Positions 1-8,163 of a DNA stretch of 64,000 nt are shown here, piece by piece (positions within the stretch are counted from its first letter, which is position 1; each line of letters opens with the position of its first letter). Origin of the DNA: Clostridiaceae bacterium (GTDB lineage Bacteria > Bacillota > Clostridia > Oscillospirales > Butyricicoccaceae). The notes under the pieces were generated by a model. The model was not told the DNA's origin. It did not search any database and saw nothing but the letters and a program-made list of their open reading frames with translations. The stretch is from positions 1 through 64,000 of the forward strand of contig JAGZOP010000010.1 in the NCBI GenBank assembly GCA_018383195.1, given 5' to 3'. A program made the translations under genes and the position numbers.

Positions 1-115
1 TTCATCAAGAGTATAAACTCACGAGAATTTTCAGGTTCGTCACATACTATTTAAAGTAAGCATTTCGTTGTTTAATTTGCAAGGTGCAATTTCGCTTTCG
101 TATGAAAGCTTTTTT

Positions 116-144
116 ATTTTACCATACTCAGTTTCGCTTGTCAA
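116..144 (-). promoter_or_regulatory. Promoter, downstream-most of three tandem leftward promoters
   Basis: On the minus strand -35 TTGACA (139-144) and -10 TAAAAT (116-121) are separated by exactly 17 bases. The A-rich block before the -35 matches that of the two promoters upstream. It is the closest of the three to whatever operon lies beyond base 1. Confidence 0.75.
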
Positions 145-248
145 GAACTTTTTTAACTTTTTTCGAAGTTTTTCAACTTCAAATTCAGTTTTTGAAGCTC
201 TTTCAAAACTTTTTGAGCAGGTTCGCCATTCTTTTGAACAGCTTATTT

Positions 249-277
249 AGTATATCACAGGAAGAACCTCTTGTCAA
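249..277 (-). promoter_or_regulatory. Promoter, middle of three tandem leftward promoters
   Basis: On the minus strand -35 TTGACA (272-277) and -10 TATACT (249-254) have a 17-base spacer. The sequence just upstream of the -35 is identical to that of the promoter at 343-371. Tandem near-consensus promoters of this kind are typical of bacterial rRNA operons. Confidence 0.85.
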
Positions 278-342
278 CAACTTTTTTCATTTGTGAGAAG
301 ATTTTCTTTCGTGACCGCCGTCCCTCACGAGACAGCTTGATT

Positions 343-371
343 AGTATACAATATCCAAAACCAAATGTCAA
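343..371 (-). promoter_or_regulatory. Promoter, upstream-most of three tandem leftward promoters
   Basis: On the minus strand -35 TTGACA (366-371) and -10 TATACT (343-348) have a 17-base spacer, preceded by an A-tract that could act as an UP element. It lies just downstream of the addA terminator, so it starts a new transcription unit running left out of the window. Confidence 0.85.
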
Positions 372-431
372 CAACTTTTTTCACAAATCTTTTATTTTCT
401 TTTCCCGATTCAATCTGGTTGTAACCATGTG

Positions 432-457
432 AAAAAGCCCCGGTTTTCCGGGGCTTT
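432..457 (-). terminator. Terminator of the addBA operon
   Basis: Perfect 10-base-pair hairpin AAAGCCCCGG / CCGGGGCTTT with a TTTT loop, followed on the minus strand by a T-run. It lies six bases after the addA stop codon. Confidence 0.9.
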
Positions 458-462
458 CCGAT

Positions 463-3400
463 TCAAAGACGCACTTCTTCTCCCAGCCCGAGAAAGAACA
501 CCGCCTTTCCCGTCACTGGACGTGCAAAAATCTCCTCCACTGCACGTGCATAGGCATTTAGCTGCGCACGATATTTCTCTGCACGTGCCGATGCGTCCTG
601 CGCACGGACACGGTCGGTCTTAAAGTCAAGCACAAAGAATCCCGCGTCAGTTTCAAGCAGGCAGTCGATGACGCCTTGCAGCAGCACCGTTTCCCCCTCT
701 GCGGACTCCGCAACCGGATAATAATCCCCTGCGGGTACGACGACCGAAAACTTAAATTCGCGCCGTACCTTTGCTGCTGCAAAATCCTCCCGGAACAATC
801 GGGACGCGAAAAATTTCTCAATGCGGTTGATCTCAATCGCATCCGCCTGCTCGGGCGCCAAAATACGCTTTTCCCGCATGCGGTTCAGTTCAGCCTGCAC
901 GCCGCCCGGCTGCGCGCACACCGTAAAATCGCAGAACTGCATGAACAGATGATGCGCTGTTCCGCGTTCCGCCGGGGTCAGTCCATGCATCTGCCGGTCA
1001 AACATCGGTTGGCGGAGTTGCACTTCCGGACGCGGCATGGGCGTTTCCTCCGCAGCTTCGGCGGCTTTATAGCCGCGTTTCACCCCTGTCGCTGTCAGTT
1101 TCGCCGGAATATCCTGCAAATATGGCCGGTCATAGCATAATACCGGATGTACCGGCGGCAGATCTTCTTCCTCAAACTTCAGCACTGCCATATCCTCCGG
1201 TGCGTGCAGCGTCTGCGGCGTCAGCACGCGAATATCAAAGACATCAGGTGCATCAAAATCGGGGGCAAGCGTGCAGCCCGCCAGTTCCCGCAGGCAGCCC
1301 GCTGCCGGATGACGCAGCAGCGGAATCAGCATCCATGGCAATGTACTGCGCACCGATGCCAATGCATAGGCAGGCAGCCGGTCCATCTGTGCAAGAATCG
1401 ACCATTTCTGCAATTCCGAAGCCAAACGCGCCCCCGATGCGGTGATAATCAGTTTTTCTTTGGCGCGGGTGAGCGCAACATAAAGTACACGCAGTTCCTC
1501 ACTGACCGCCTCACGCCGTGCACGCACTGCAACCGCCTGCCGCTGCACGGTCGGATACTGCACGCCGCGGCTGAGGTCGCGACATTTGGGACCAAGCCCC
1601 AATTCCGGATGCACCAGTACCGGCGCACGCAAGTCCTGTTCGTTGAACGTCTTGGCGCAGTCCGCCAGAATGACAATCGGGAACTCTAGTCCCTTGGATT
1701 TATGAATCGACATGATACGCACCGCGCCGCCGCTCGAACGGGCGTGCACGGTCTGCCAGTCCTCCCCGCGCTCCGCCATACCGCGCAGCAGGGTCGTGAA
1801 CCGGAACAATCCCCTGCTGCCGCTTTCCTCAAAGGCGCGTGCCCGCTCGAAAAACGCCAACAGATTGGCTTGCCGTTGGCTGCCATTCGGCAGCGCACCG
1901 TAAATCCCAAGTGCACCGGTCACATCATACAGCCGTTCAATCAGGGTGCATACCGGCAAATCTGCCGCCATACGCCGGAATCCCGCAAGCTGCTGCAAAA
2001 ACAGCGCGGCTTTTTCGTTCCCCGCCTGTGCCGCAAGGCACACTGCATCATAAAATTCGGCTTTTTTGTCGAGCAGGCGGATTTCCGCCAGTTCCTGTTC
2101 GGAAAATCCCAAAAGCGGCGAGCGCAGCGCGCCAATCAGCTCCACATCCTGCCGCGGATTGTCAATGACATGCAGGAGCGAGACCACCGCCGCAACCTCA
2201 CTTGTCGTAAGCAGTCCGGAGGACTCATCCGTTTCGGCGGTTAGCCCCACTTTTTCGAGCGCCTGCCGGTAAATTGCCGCTTTGCGGCTGATCGAGCGCA
2301 GCAAAATGACAATGTCCGAGGGCGCAGCCGGGCGCGGAGTCTCCTGCCCGCGGTCATAGACAGGGAAGCCCTCATCGAGCAGCTGCCGGATGCGCCCCGC
2401 AGCCAGTTCTGCTTCGAGAACGGTCTTATCCTCCTCGGCTTCCTCGGTATCAAGCAGCAGCACCTCGGTGCGGTAACGCGGGTCATCCGGCTCCGGATAC
2501 GCCGCACCCACATAGAGCGCCTCCCGGTCGGTATAATCGAGATCACCGACCGCCTCGCACATCACCTGCCGGAAGATATAGTTGGTGGCATCCAGCACCT
2601 GCGCGCGCGAACGGAAGTTGCGCGTCAGATTCAGGCGGCGGGATGCTCCGGGTATTGCGTCCGCCGCATCCGGCCACGCCCGGTATTTTGATAGGAAAAT
2701 ATAGGGATTTGCCAGGCGGAACCCGTAGATGCTCTGCTTGACATCTCCGACGAAAAACAGGTTTTTCCCCTCGCGGCTGACCGCTGTGAAAATCGCCTCC
2801 TGTACGGCGTTGGTGTCTTGGTATTCGTCCACCATGATTTCGTCAAAGCCGTTGGCGACCGTTTTGGCAAGTGCGGTCGGCTGCCCGTCACGCAAAAGCA
2901 GCCTGACCGCAAAATGCTCCAAATCTCCGAAATCGACCACGCCGCGCCGCAGCTTTTCCTCCGCAAACGCCTTGCCGAACGCGCGCACGGTCGAAACGAG
3001 CGCCAGCATCGCAGGTGCGACGAGTGCGCGGTCACGCGCCTCGGCTTCGCCGTCCACCGCGAGCAGGCGGGTCTGGATACGGTCCGCAGCGTCGCGCCAT
3101 CCCTTACGCAGCCCCTTGATATACTCCTGAAATTCTTTATCTTCGTAGCCGCGCACCGTGCCGAGCCGGTCGTGCTTCAGTTCCTTCGCCGCCGCGACCG
3201 CAGCGTCCCACCCCTGCCCAATGGCAGTGAGCAGGGCGCGGGCATGAGATTCGTCGCTTGCAAACGCCGGTGTATACGCCGCGCCGAGGTCGCCGTCGGT
3301 TTCCAGTTCTCCGAGCGCGAGTTTCAGGCAGGCAAGCCCGTATTCTGCGGCATTTTTGGCTTCTTCTAATAAGACAGCACGGTGTTTTTCGCTGCCCTCT

Positions 3401-3999
3401 GCCGCAAACATCGCCGCAACCTCGGAGAGGAATGCATCTGGGTCGGCATGGCTCTGAATCTTGCCGAACACCTCCAAAACCACTTGGCTCAGCCGCTTAT
3501 CATCGCGCCCTGCCGAAAGCAGGTCGCTGAGCGAGAGAAACCCCTCGTCCCCCCCCTCATATCCGGCTTCGAGCACAGCTTCCATGGCTTCCTCCATGAT
3601 ATCCACCAGTTCGCCCTCATCGGCAATCCGGAAGTCCGGAATCAGCCCAAGCGCCGCAAACTGCTCGCGCACGAGGTTCAGGCAAAACGAGTGCACGGTT
3701 GTAATCTGTGCGCGGTGCACCAGAAGCAGCTGACGGCGCAGACGCGCATCGTCGGGGTGCTCACCGAGGCGCGCCGTAATCGCGTCCGCAATCTTTCCGC
3801 GCATTTCGGCGGCGGCGGCGTTCGTATAGGTGACCAGCAGAAAGCGGTCGATATCAATCGGGTCTTTCGGGTCGGTCAGGCGGCGCAGCACACGCTCAAC
3901 GAGCACCGCCGTCTTGCCCGAGCCTGCCGCCGCGGAAACCAGCAGGCTGCCGTCCCGCTCGCAGATGGCGGCAAGCTGTTCATCAGTCCAATTTGGCAT
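463..3999 (-). CDS. addA: ATP-dependent helicase/nuclease subunit A (AddA)
   Basis: AddA is the UvrD-like motor subunit of the AddAB helicase-nuclease that resects double-strand breaks for RecA. The product is 1178 residues. Visible motifs are Walker A AAAGSGKT near residue 25, Walker B box VDEYQDTN, helicase motif NFRSR, the late motif SIHKSKGLEFP, and a C-terminal RecB-type nuclease core DFKTDRV. The ATG at 3999 is chosen over an in-frame TTG at 4020 because AAGGGGGGAG sits at proper distance before the ATG. The start overlaps the end of addB by 17 bases, which suggests translational coupling. A strong terminator follows. Confidence 0.97.
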   Translation of the reverse strand: MPNWTDEQLAAICERDGSLLVSAAAGSGKTAVLVERVLRRLTDPKDPIDIDRFLLVTYTNAAAAEMRGKIADAITARLGEHPDDARLRRQLLLVHRAQITTVHSFCLNLVREQFAALGLIPDFRIADEGELVDIMEEAMEAVLEAGYEGGDEGFLSLSDLLSAGRDDKRLSQVVLEVFGKIQSHADPDAFLSEVAAMFAAEGSEKHRAVLLEEAKNAAEYGLACLKLALGELETDGDLGAAYTPAFASDESHARALLTAIGQGWDAAVAAAKELKHDRLGTVRGYEDKEFQEYIKGLRKGWRDAADRIQTRLLAVDGEAEARDRALVAPAMLALVSTVRAFGKAFAEEKLRRGVVDFGDLEHFAVRLLLRDGQPTALAKTVANGFDEIMVDEYQDTNAVQEAIFTAVSREGKNLFFVGDVKQSIYGFRLANPYIFLSKYRAWPDAADAIPGASRRLNLTRNFRSRAQVLDATNYIFRQVMCEAVGDLDYTDREALYVGAAYPEPDDPRYRTEVLLLDTEEAEEDKTVLEAELAAGRIRQLLDEGFPVYDRGQETPRPAAPSDIVILLRSISRKAAIYRQALEKVGLTAETDESSGLLTTSEVAAVVSLLHVIDNPRQDVELIGALRSPLLGFSEQELAEIRLLDKKAEFYDAVCLAAQAGNEKAALFLQQLAGFRRMAADLPVCTLIERLYDVTGALGIYGALPNGSQRQANLLAFFERARAFEESGSRGLFRFTTLLRGMAERGEDWQTVHARSSGGAVRIMSIHKSKGLEFPIVILADCAKTFNEQDLRAPVLVHPELGLGPKCRDLSRGVQYPTVQRQAVAVRARREAVSEELRVLYVALTRAKEKLIITASGARLASELQKWSILAQMDRLPAYALASVRSTLPWMLIPLLRHPAAGCLRELAGCTLAPDFDAPDVFDIRVLTPQTLHAPEDMAVLKFEEEDLPPVHPVLCYDRPYLQDIPAKLTATGVKRGYKAAEAAEETPMPRPEVQLRQPMFDRQMHGLTPAERGTAHHLFMQFCDFTVCAQPGGVQAELNRMREKRILAPEQADAIEINRIEKFFASRLFREDFAAAKVRREFKFSVVVPAGDYYPVAESAEGETVLLQGVIDCLLETDAGFFVLDFKTDRVRAQDASARAEKYRAQLNAYARAVEEIFARPVTGKAVFFLGLGEEVRL

Positions 4000-6900
4000 G
4001 GCTGTCTCCCCCCTTTTCAATGGCTTCCCAAAATTCGTCGTCTTTCAGGTGCACAAGGCTGCGCACCCGGTCGCCCATGGTTTCGTCAAATCGGCACGCG
4101 GCGCGGAACTCGCACCAGTCGCAGTGCAGCGCCTGCCCATGGCGGCAGGGCGCGGCGTCCATACTGCCCTTTTTCAGTTCGCGCCCCATTTCAATCAGCT
4201 TGCCCTGCGCGAATCGCGCGAGCCGTCCAAACCGCTCCAAATCTGCCACCGCCGATGCAGCGGCAAGTTCGGGCGTGGGGTCCGGATTCTTTTTGGTCGG
4301 TTTTGCCGCCTTGAGTTTGACCGGAAGAAAACGCCCGTCTCCCTCCAGCCCGTGCTCCATGGCTTCGAGCAGGCTGAGGTCATCGCTCACCAGACCGCTG
4401 CGGCGCAGCGCCTTGTCGCGCAGCGTGCGCAGCTTATCCGCGTCCGGCTCGTCCGCTTCCAAATCGAGCGCCTCGTCCCGCGCCGGGATGTACAGCACGC
4501 CCGCAGGCTCGATTGCGTTCAATTCGGCGGCAAGCTTCTCGCGGTAACGCTCCAAACCCTGCTCCCCGATGGCGAACAGGTAGAGGATGAGCTGCAAATT
4601 CAGCCCGTTCCACACGTCCGAAAGCGAAAACGACTTTTTGCCGCTCTTATAGTCCATGACGCGCACGTACAGCCTGCCGTTCTGGATGTAGCCGTCCACA
4701 CGGTCCGCAGTGCCCGTCAGCAGCACCGCATCCTCCCCTTGTCCGCAGCGAACCGGCGGCAGATCGCCGTCAAACCCAAACTTCAGCTCATAATCAATGG
4801 GCGCGAAGTCGGAATTGCGCAGTTCATCCAGCACATTATCCAAAATATCGCCCATCATTTTGGTAAGCCTGCGGAAGAGATAGCGGAAGCGCGCCGTCTG
4901 GCGGGTCAAATCGCCGAGGAAAGTCTCAACATAGGTCTTGACCCACTTTTTCATGACGCGGCGCGCCTGCTCCTCGGACGCCGCGCGCGCGCCGCCCTCG
5001 AGCGTTCCCAATTCCTCAAGCGTGTTTTCGAGCACATAATGGATAAAAGTTCCGGTTTCGGGCGCGGCGAAGTCGGCTCGTTTGCGCGGCTTTGCGCGCA
5101 GACCGTGCCGCATGAAGAACGCGAACCGGCAGGAATAGAACAGATCGACGCGCGAAGCGGTCAGCCCGGGCGTTTTTCCATAGAGCGCCTCCACCGTTTC
5201 CCTACTGGCAAGCGGTCCTCGTCCGGTTTTTGCATGCCGGGCGCGGCGCACCCGCTCGTCGTCCGCAAAATATCCGAGCGCCGCACGCGCCGCAGGCGAA
5301 TGTACACCCGAAAGCGCCGCGCATGCCAGTTCGACCGCCGGGCGGTCGGCGCACAGCCGGTCGCGTCCGATGATTTCCGCGCCCACGTCCACGGGCAGTC
5401 CGGCAAGCTTGCCCCGGAACGCGCCGAGCAGATAGGATGGGCGGCATTCTTTGCCGTCTGCCCCCGCCAGATGGCAGCAAAGCAGCAGGCTTTCATGCGC
5501 ACAGGCAAGCGCTTTATAGATAACTTCCTGCTCCATCAGCATGCGCTCCGCGCCGGTCACGGACAGGCGGATCCCCAGCCCGTCCAGCGCAAGACGGTCG
5601 CCGTCACTCAGGACGCCCGCGCTTTGGGGTGCTTTGGGCAGCACACCGTCGTTCACGCCGAGCAAAATGACATGCTGAAAATGCCCGCCGCCGCACACGC
5701 GGTCAATCGCGCCGCAGGTCACACGGTCAAGCGACACCGGAATCGAGCCAATATCATACTCGCCGAGCACGAGCGCGAACAGGGACGCGAACTGCGCGGC
5801 GTCCATCGGGCTGTCCCCGCTGACCCAAGCCATCTCTTCCATCGCGCCCACGAGAATATCCCACATTTGGCGGTATTCATCGGCAAGCTGCAATTCCCCG
5901 GCTTCTTCATATCCTGCCGCACGCGCCGCCATACGTCCGGGCGTATCCACCGCAAGCAGGAAATCATAGAGCGCCTGCACACTGTCCCGCGCGGTTTTTG
6001 CAGCGGCAAGACCATCTGCAAGCGCATCAAAGGGTGCAGCCGCGCGGCTGCGCAGCCCATTGAGCGCAGCCAGTGCCTCGGTGGATTTTTCATCAAACTG
6101 CTGCCCATATCCATCCGGATGACCGGTAAAATCGGCGTTCCACGCCGCTTTCCCTCGAACGCGCCAAGTAAGCGCATAGTTTTCCAGACGGTCAATCTCA
6201 TCCGGCTCCAACGCACACAGTCCGGTCTTGAGGCAGCCGAACACATCCTCATACCGCCAGCCGCCGGTCACAACCGCAAGCGCGCCGGTTACAAGGCGCA
6301 TCGGCGGGCGGGTCAGCAAATCGCTCTTGGCGCTCTGAAAAATCGGCACATCGTACCGCGCCATTGCCATTTGAAGCGCCGCGGCATAGCTGTCCCCGTC
6401 CCGGGAAATAACCGCAAAATCGCGCCAACGCGCGCCGGTCTCCGCGACCTTGCGGCGGATATAGGCTGCCGCATGTTCACATTCCTCAAACGGGCTTGCT
6501 GCATAGAAAATGCGCACGCTTTCGCCGTCCGAGGGCACGCTCTCGGTACACGGAAGCAGACCCTCTCGTTCAAGCACTGCAAGGTCGTGCGGCTTATCCA
6601 TCCGGCACGCGCCGAGGTCGATGGTCTCCGCCTTTGTGCCATGCCGCGCCGCCATGCGGCGCAGCAGGCTGACCGTCCGCGACCCCGAGATAAAGATGTC
6701 CGTCTGGTGCGGGTCAAGCGTGACCGCCGCAGTCAGGCGCAGCCCTTTTTTGAGAAACGCATCGATTACCGCAACTTCCTGCGGGGTGAACGAGCTGAAA
6801 CCATCCAGATAAATCTCTGTGCCGTCCAAAAACGTACAGGATGGCAGCGCTTCCGCCATCCGGGTCAGCGCTTCGCGCGGGTCGGGCAGCGTCGTTTCAC

Positions 6901-7402
6901 ACAGGCTGTTATACATGGTGTAGAGCTGCGACAGGTCGCTCAGCTTATCCGCAAGCGCGGCATCCTCCTCGCGCAGCTCTGCCGCTGCGCGAAACGTGTC
7001 CTCTGGCAGCACGCAGCAGGTCTTGCACTCATCCAGGATGCTTAGCATCTCGCGAATCAGTTCGGGTTTGTCCGCGACCCCGCGGTACACAGTCAGTCCC
7101 GCATCCACGCGGCGCGCGGCTTCGGTCAAAGTGAGCAAACGTCCGGCAGGGGTGAGTGCAACGTCGGCAAGTCCCCCAGTTTCGGCAAACACGCGCCCGG
7201 TCAGGCGTGAAAAAGTCAGCACCTCAGCGGTGCGTCCTCCATGGTTGTGGGTAGCTTGTGCCAAACGGCGCTCATAGGCATGTGAAAACAGTTCGGGAAC
7301 CAGCAAAAGCTGACGCCCCTCCCCAGCTTCGGCTTTCGCTGCAATCTCGGACAAAATTGTCTGTGTTTTGCCGCTTTCCGCGCGCCCGATCAGGATACGC
7401 AT
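3983..7402 (-). CDS. addB: ATP-dependent helicase/nuclease subunit B (AddB)
   Basis: Partner of AddA. It has an inactive-helicase-like fold that reads Chi and carries a second nuclease. Length is 1139 residues, close to the family norm. N-terminal Walker A-like GRAESGKT lies at residues 6-13. The nuclease core shows MDYKSGKKSF. Iron-sulfur cysteines are seen as FYSCRFAFF and, near the C-terminus, a C-x7-C-x2-C-x5-C cluster that begins CRHGQALHCDWC. The ATG at 7402 is used because GAAAGGAGGGG precedes it; the longer frame upstream runs through the promoter. Confidence 0.97.
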   Translation of the reverse strand: MRILIGRAESGKTQTILSEIAAKAEAGEGRQLLLVPELFSHAYERRLAQATHNHGGRTAEVLTFSRLTGRVFAETGGLADVALTPAGRLLTLTEAARRVDAGLTVYRGVADKPELIREMLSILDECKTCCVLPEDTFRAAAELREEDAALADKLSDLSQLYTMYNSLCETTLPDPREALTRMAEALPSCTFLDGTEIYLDGFSSFTPQEVAVIDAFLKKGLRLTAAVTLDPHQTDIFISGSRTVSLLRRMAARHGTKAETIDLGACRMDKPHDLAVLEREGLLPCTESVPSDGESVRIFYAASPFEECEHAAAYIRRKVAETGARWRDFAVISRDGDSYAAALQMAMARYDVPIFQSAKSDLLTRPPMRLVTGALAVVTGGWRYEDVFGCLKTGLCALEPDEIDRLENYALTWRVRGKAAWNADFTGHPDGYGQQFDEKSTEALAALNGLRSRAAAPFDALADGLAAAKTARDSVQALYDFLLAVDTPGRMAARAAGYEEAGELQLADEYRQMWDILVGAMEEMAWVSGDSPMDAAQFASLFALVLGEYDIGSIPVSLDRVTCGAIDRVCGGGHFQHVILLGVNDGVLPKAPQSAGVLSDGDRLALDGLGIRLSVTGAERMLMEQEVIYKALACAHESLLLCCHLAGADGKECRPSYLLGAFRGKLAGLPVDVGAEIIGRDRLCADRPAVELACAALSGVHSPAARAALGYFADDERVRRARHAKTGRGPLASRETVEALYGKTPGLTASRVDLFYSCRFAFFMRHGLRAKPRKRADFAAPETGTFIHYVLENTLEELGTLEGGARAASEEQARRVMKKWVKTYVETFLGDLTRQTARFRYLFRRLTKMMGDILDNVLDELRNSDFAPIDYELKFGFDGDLPPVRCGQGEDAVLLTGTADRVDGYIQNGRLYVRVMDYKSGKKSFSLSDVWNGLNLQLILYLFAIGEQGLERYREKLAAELNAIEPAGVLYIPARDEALDLEADEPDADKLRTLRDKALRRSGLVSDDLSLLEAMEHGLEGDGRFLPVKLKAAKPTKKNPDPTPELAAASAVADLERFGRLARFAQGKLIEMGRELKKGSMDAAPCRHGQALHCDWCEFRAACRFDETMGDRVRSLVHLKDDEFWEAIEKGGDSHAKLD

Positions 7403-7441
7403 GGGTGCTCCCCTCCTTTCAGCGAAATGGATTCTGGTTTC

Positions 7442-7470
7442 AGAATAACAGACCTGCGTGCTGCGGTCAA
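7442..7470 (-). promoter_or_regulatory. Promoter of addBA
   Basis: On the minus strand -35 TTGACC (7465-7470) and -10 TATTCT (7442-7447) with a 17-base spacer, about 40 bases before the addB start codon. Confidence 0.65.
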
Positions 7471-7493
7471 GCCGAAGGAAAGGGCGTACAAAT

Positions 7494-7522
7494 AGAAAAA
7501 GCACCGGTTAAAACCGATGCTT
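7494..7522 (-). terminator. Intrinsic terminator upstream of addB
   Basis: Hairpin of 11 base pairs with one mismatch, arms 7499-7509 and 7512-7522, followed on the minus strand by TTTTT. It would stop any minus-strand transcript crossing the hairpin element at 7525-7740 before it enters addB. Confidence 0.7.
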
Positions 7523-7524
7523 GA

Positions 7525-7740
7525 AGTGCGGCGTTTTGAATTTGCACCGTAAGCGGTGCACAGCCGCCGCCGAAAACAGCTCACTGACCTGTTTCTGAAC
7601 GGCTGCGGTAAGGCGCACGGCGTGGCATCGAACCCCGCCGCACGCAGGCTCCGGTCGACCGAGGACGGTCGCCCTAATCACACGTCCTAAAAAACATGCC
7701 CCCGGCATATTTTTTGCCCGGCTACGCCGTGCCGGACTTT
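7525..7740. repeat. Gene-free island with a GCC-CCC-GGC hairpin, possible repeat copy
   Basis: The stretch lies between two minus-strand terminators (7763-7792 and 7494-7522) and has no convincing gene. At 7688-7715 an A-tract, CATGCC, CCC, GGCAT and a T-tract form a symmetric hairpin that could terminate in both directions; CGGCTACGCCG follows. The core resembles one at 57491-57518, and several short words recur in the same order in both islands. An open frame on the minus strand covers it but has no ribosome site and begins inside the inverted tRNA fragment, so I do not call it. Confidence 0.45.
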
Positions 7741-7756
7741 CGAGCCTCGTCATCCG
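7739..7756 (+). repeat. Inverted copy of the tRNA-Gly 3' end
   Basis: These 18 bases equal the tRNA-Gly sense sequence covering the T-arm and acceptor strand (complement of 7801-7818) but in opposite orientation, on the far side of the tRNA terminator. The two copies can pair in a read-through transcript or as a cruciform enclosing the terminator hairpin. Confidence 0.85.
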
Positions 7757-7762
7757 AAAAAC

Positions 7763-7792
7763 AAAAAACTTCTATCTTTCGATAGAAGTTTT
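7763..7792 (-). terminator. Terminator of the tRNA operon
   Basis: Twelve-base-pair hairpin, arms 7765-7776 and 7781-7792 with a 4-base loop, followed by T-rich sequence on the minus strand. It begins a few bases after the CCA end of tRNA-Gly. Confidence 0.88.
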
Positions 7793-7795
7793 CTC

Positions 7796-7871
7796 TGGAG
7801 CGGATGACGAGGCTCGAACTCGCTACCTCCACCTTGGCAAGGTGGCGCTCTACCAGATGAGCTACATCCGC
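7796..7871 (-). tRNA. tRNA-Gly (anticodon GCC)
   Basis: A 76-base cloverleaf with acceptor GCGGATG/CATCCGC, D-arm GTAGCTCATCTGGTAGAGC, anticodon loop CTTGCCA, T-arm with GAGTTCGAGCC, and an encoded CCA. It is last in the operon tRNA-Asp, tRNA-Phe, tRNA-Gly. Confidence 0.97.
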
Positions 7872-7874
7872 ATA

Positions 7875-7988
7875 TGGTGCCTCCGGGCAGAATCGCTTTT
7901 CTGAGGAAAAGCCACAGCGGTTACAAAATGCCGCTGGCATTTTGTCAAGAGCCGCCTTTCGATTCCAGTCGAAAGACCAAGATATAAT
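7875..7988. repeat. Insert between tRNA-Phe and tRNA-Gly bounded by tRNA-Phe 3'-end direct repeats
   Basis: Bases 7875-7895 repeat the last 21 bases of tRNA-Phe (7989-8009) with one mismatch and in the same orientation, giving a 114-base repeat period. The roughly 93 bases between hold three hairpins: 7896-7911 (CTTTTC/GAAAAG), 7923-7945 (ACAAAATGCC-GCT-GGCATTTTGT), and 7957-7975 (CTTTCGA/TCGAAAG). No coding capacity. The layout resembles an attachment site duplication at a tRNA 3' end or a tRNA-derived tandem duplication. Confidence 0.7.
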
Positions 7989-8064
7989 TGGTGCCTCCGG
8001 GCGGAATCGAACCACCGACACGGGGATTTTCAGTCCCCTGCTCTACCGACTGAGCTACAGAGGC
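7989..8064 (-). tRNA. tRNA-Phe (anticodon GAA)
   Basis: A 76-base cloverleaf: acceptor GCCTCTG with GGAGGC, D-arm GTAGCTCAGTCGGTAGAGC, anticodon loop ACTGAAAAT, T-arm GGTTCGATTCC, encoded CCA. It starts three bases after the end of tRNA-Asp, so the two are processed from one transcript. Confidence 0.97.
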
Positions 8065-8067
8065 AAA

Positions 8068-8144
8068 TGGCGACTCGGAAGGGACTTGAACCCTCGACCT
8101 CCGGCGTGACAGGCCGGCGCTCTAACCGACTGAGCTACCGAGCC
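8068..8144 (-). tRNA. tRNA-Asp (anticodon GTC)
   Basis: A 77-base cloverleaf: acceptor GGCTCGG/CCGAGTC, D-arm GTAGCTCAGTCGGTTAGAGC, anticodon loop CTGTCAC, T-arm GGGTTCAAGTCCC, encoded CCA. First gene of the tRNA operon, about 20 bases after the promoter -10. Confidence 0.97.
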
Positions 8145-8163
8145 ATTTGCAAAGTGCTCTATT

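Larger units (their letters stand above)
1..431. other. Gene-free A+T-rich leader upstream of an operon lying left of the window
   Basis: No convincing coding sequence is seen. The short plus-strand open frames here are rich in Phe and Ser from the T-rich DNA and lack ribosome sites. The stretch contains three tandem minus-strand promoters annotated separately. An 18-base sequence, TGTCAACAACTTTTTTCA, occurs identically at 272-289 and 366-383, and a close copy starts at 139; on the minus strand it supplies the -35 hexamer and the A-rich DNA just upstream of it. The first 60 bases do not contain the conserved 16S rRNA 5' end, so the transcribed gene starts outside the window. Confidence 0.7.

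Noticed and set aside
60..300. Two overlapping short plus-strand frames (60 and 70 codons)
   Set aside because: They run through T-rich promoter DNA and start without ribosome sites; similar short frames are common predictions around rRNA operon leaders.
3830..7045. Long plus-strand open frame of more than 1000 codons
   Set aside because: It lies wholly opposite addB and the start of addA, which have clear motifs and ribosome sites. The frame is a by-product of G+C-biased codon use; its protein is rich in Arg, His and Gln with no domain.
7508..7753. Minus-strand 81-codon frame downstream of tRNA-Gly
   Set aside because: Begins inside the inverted tRNA fragment without a ribosome site and ends inside a terminator; better read as non-coding repeat DNA.
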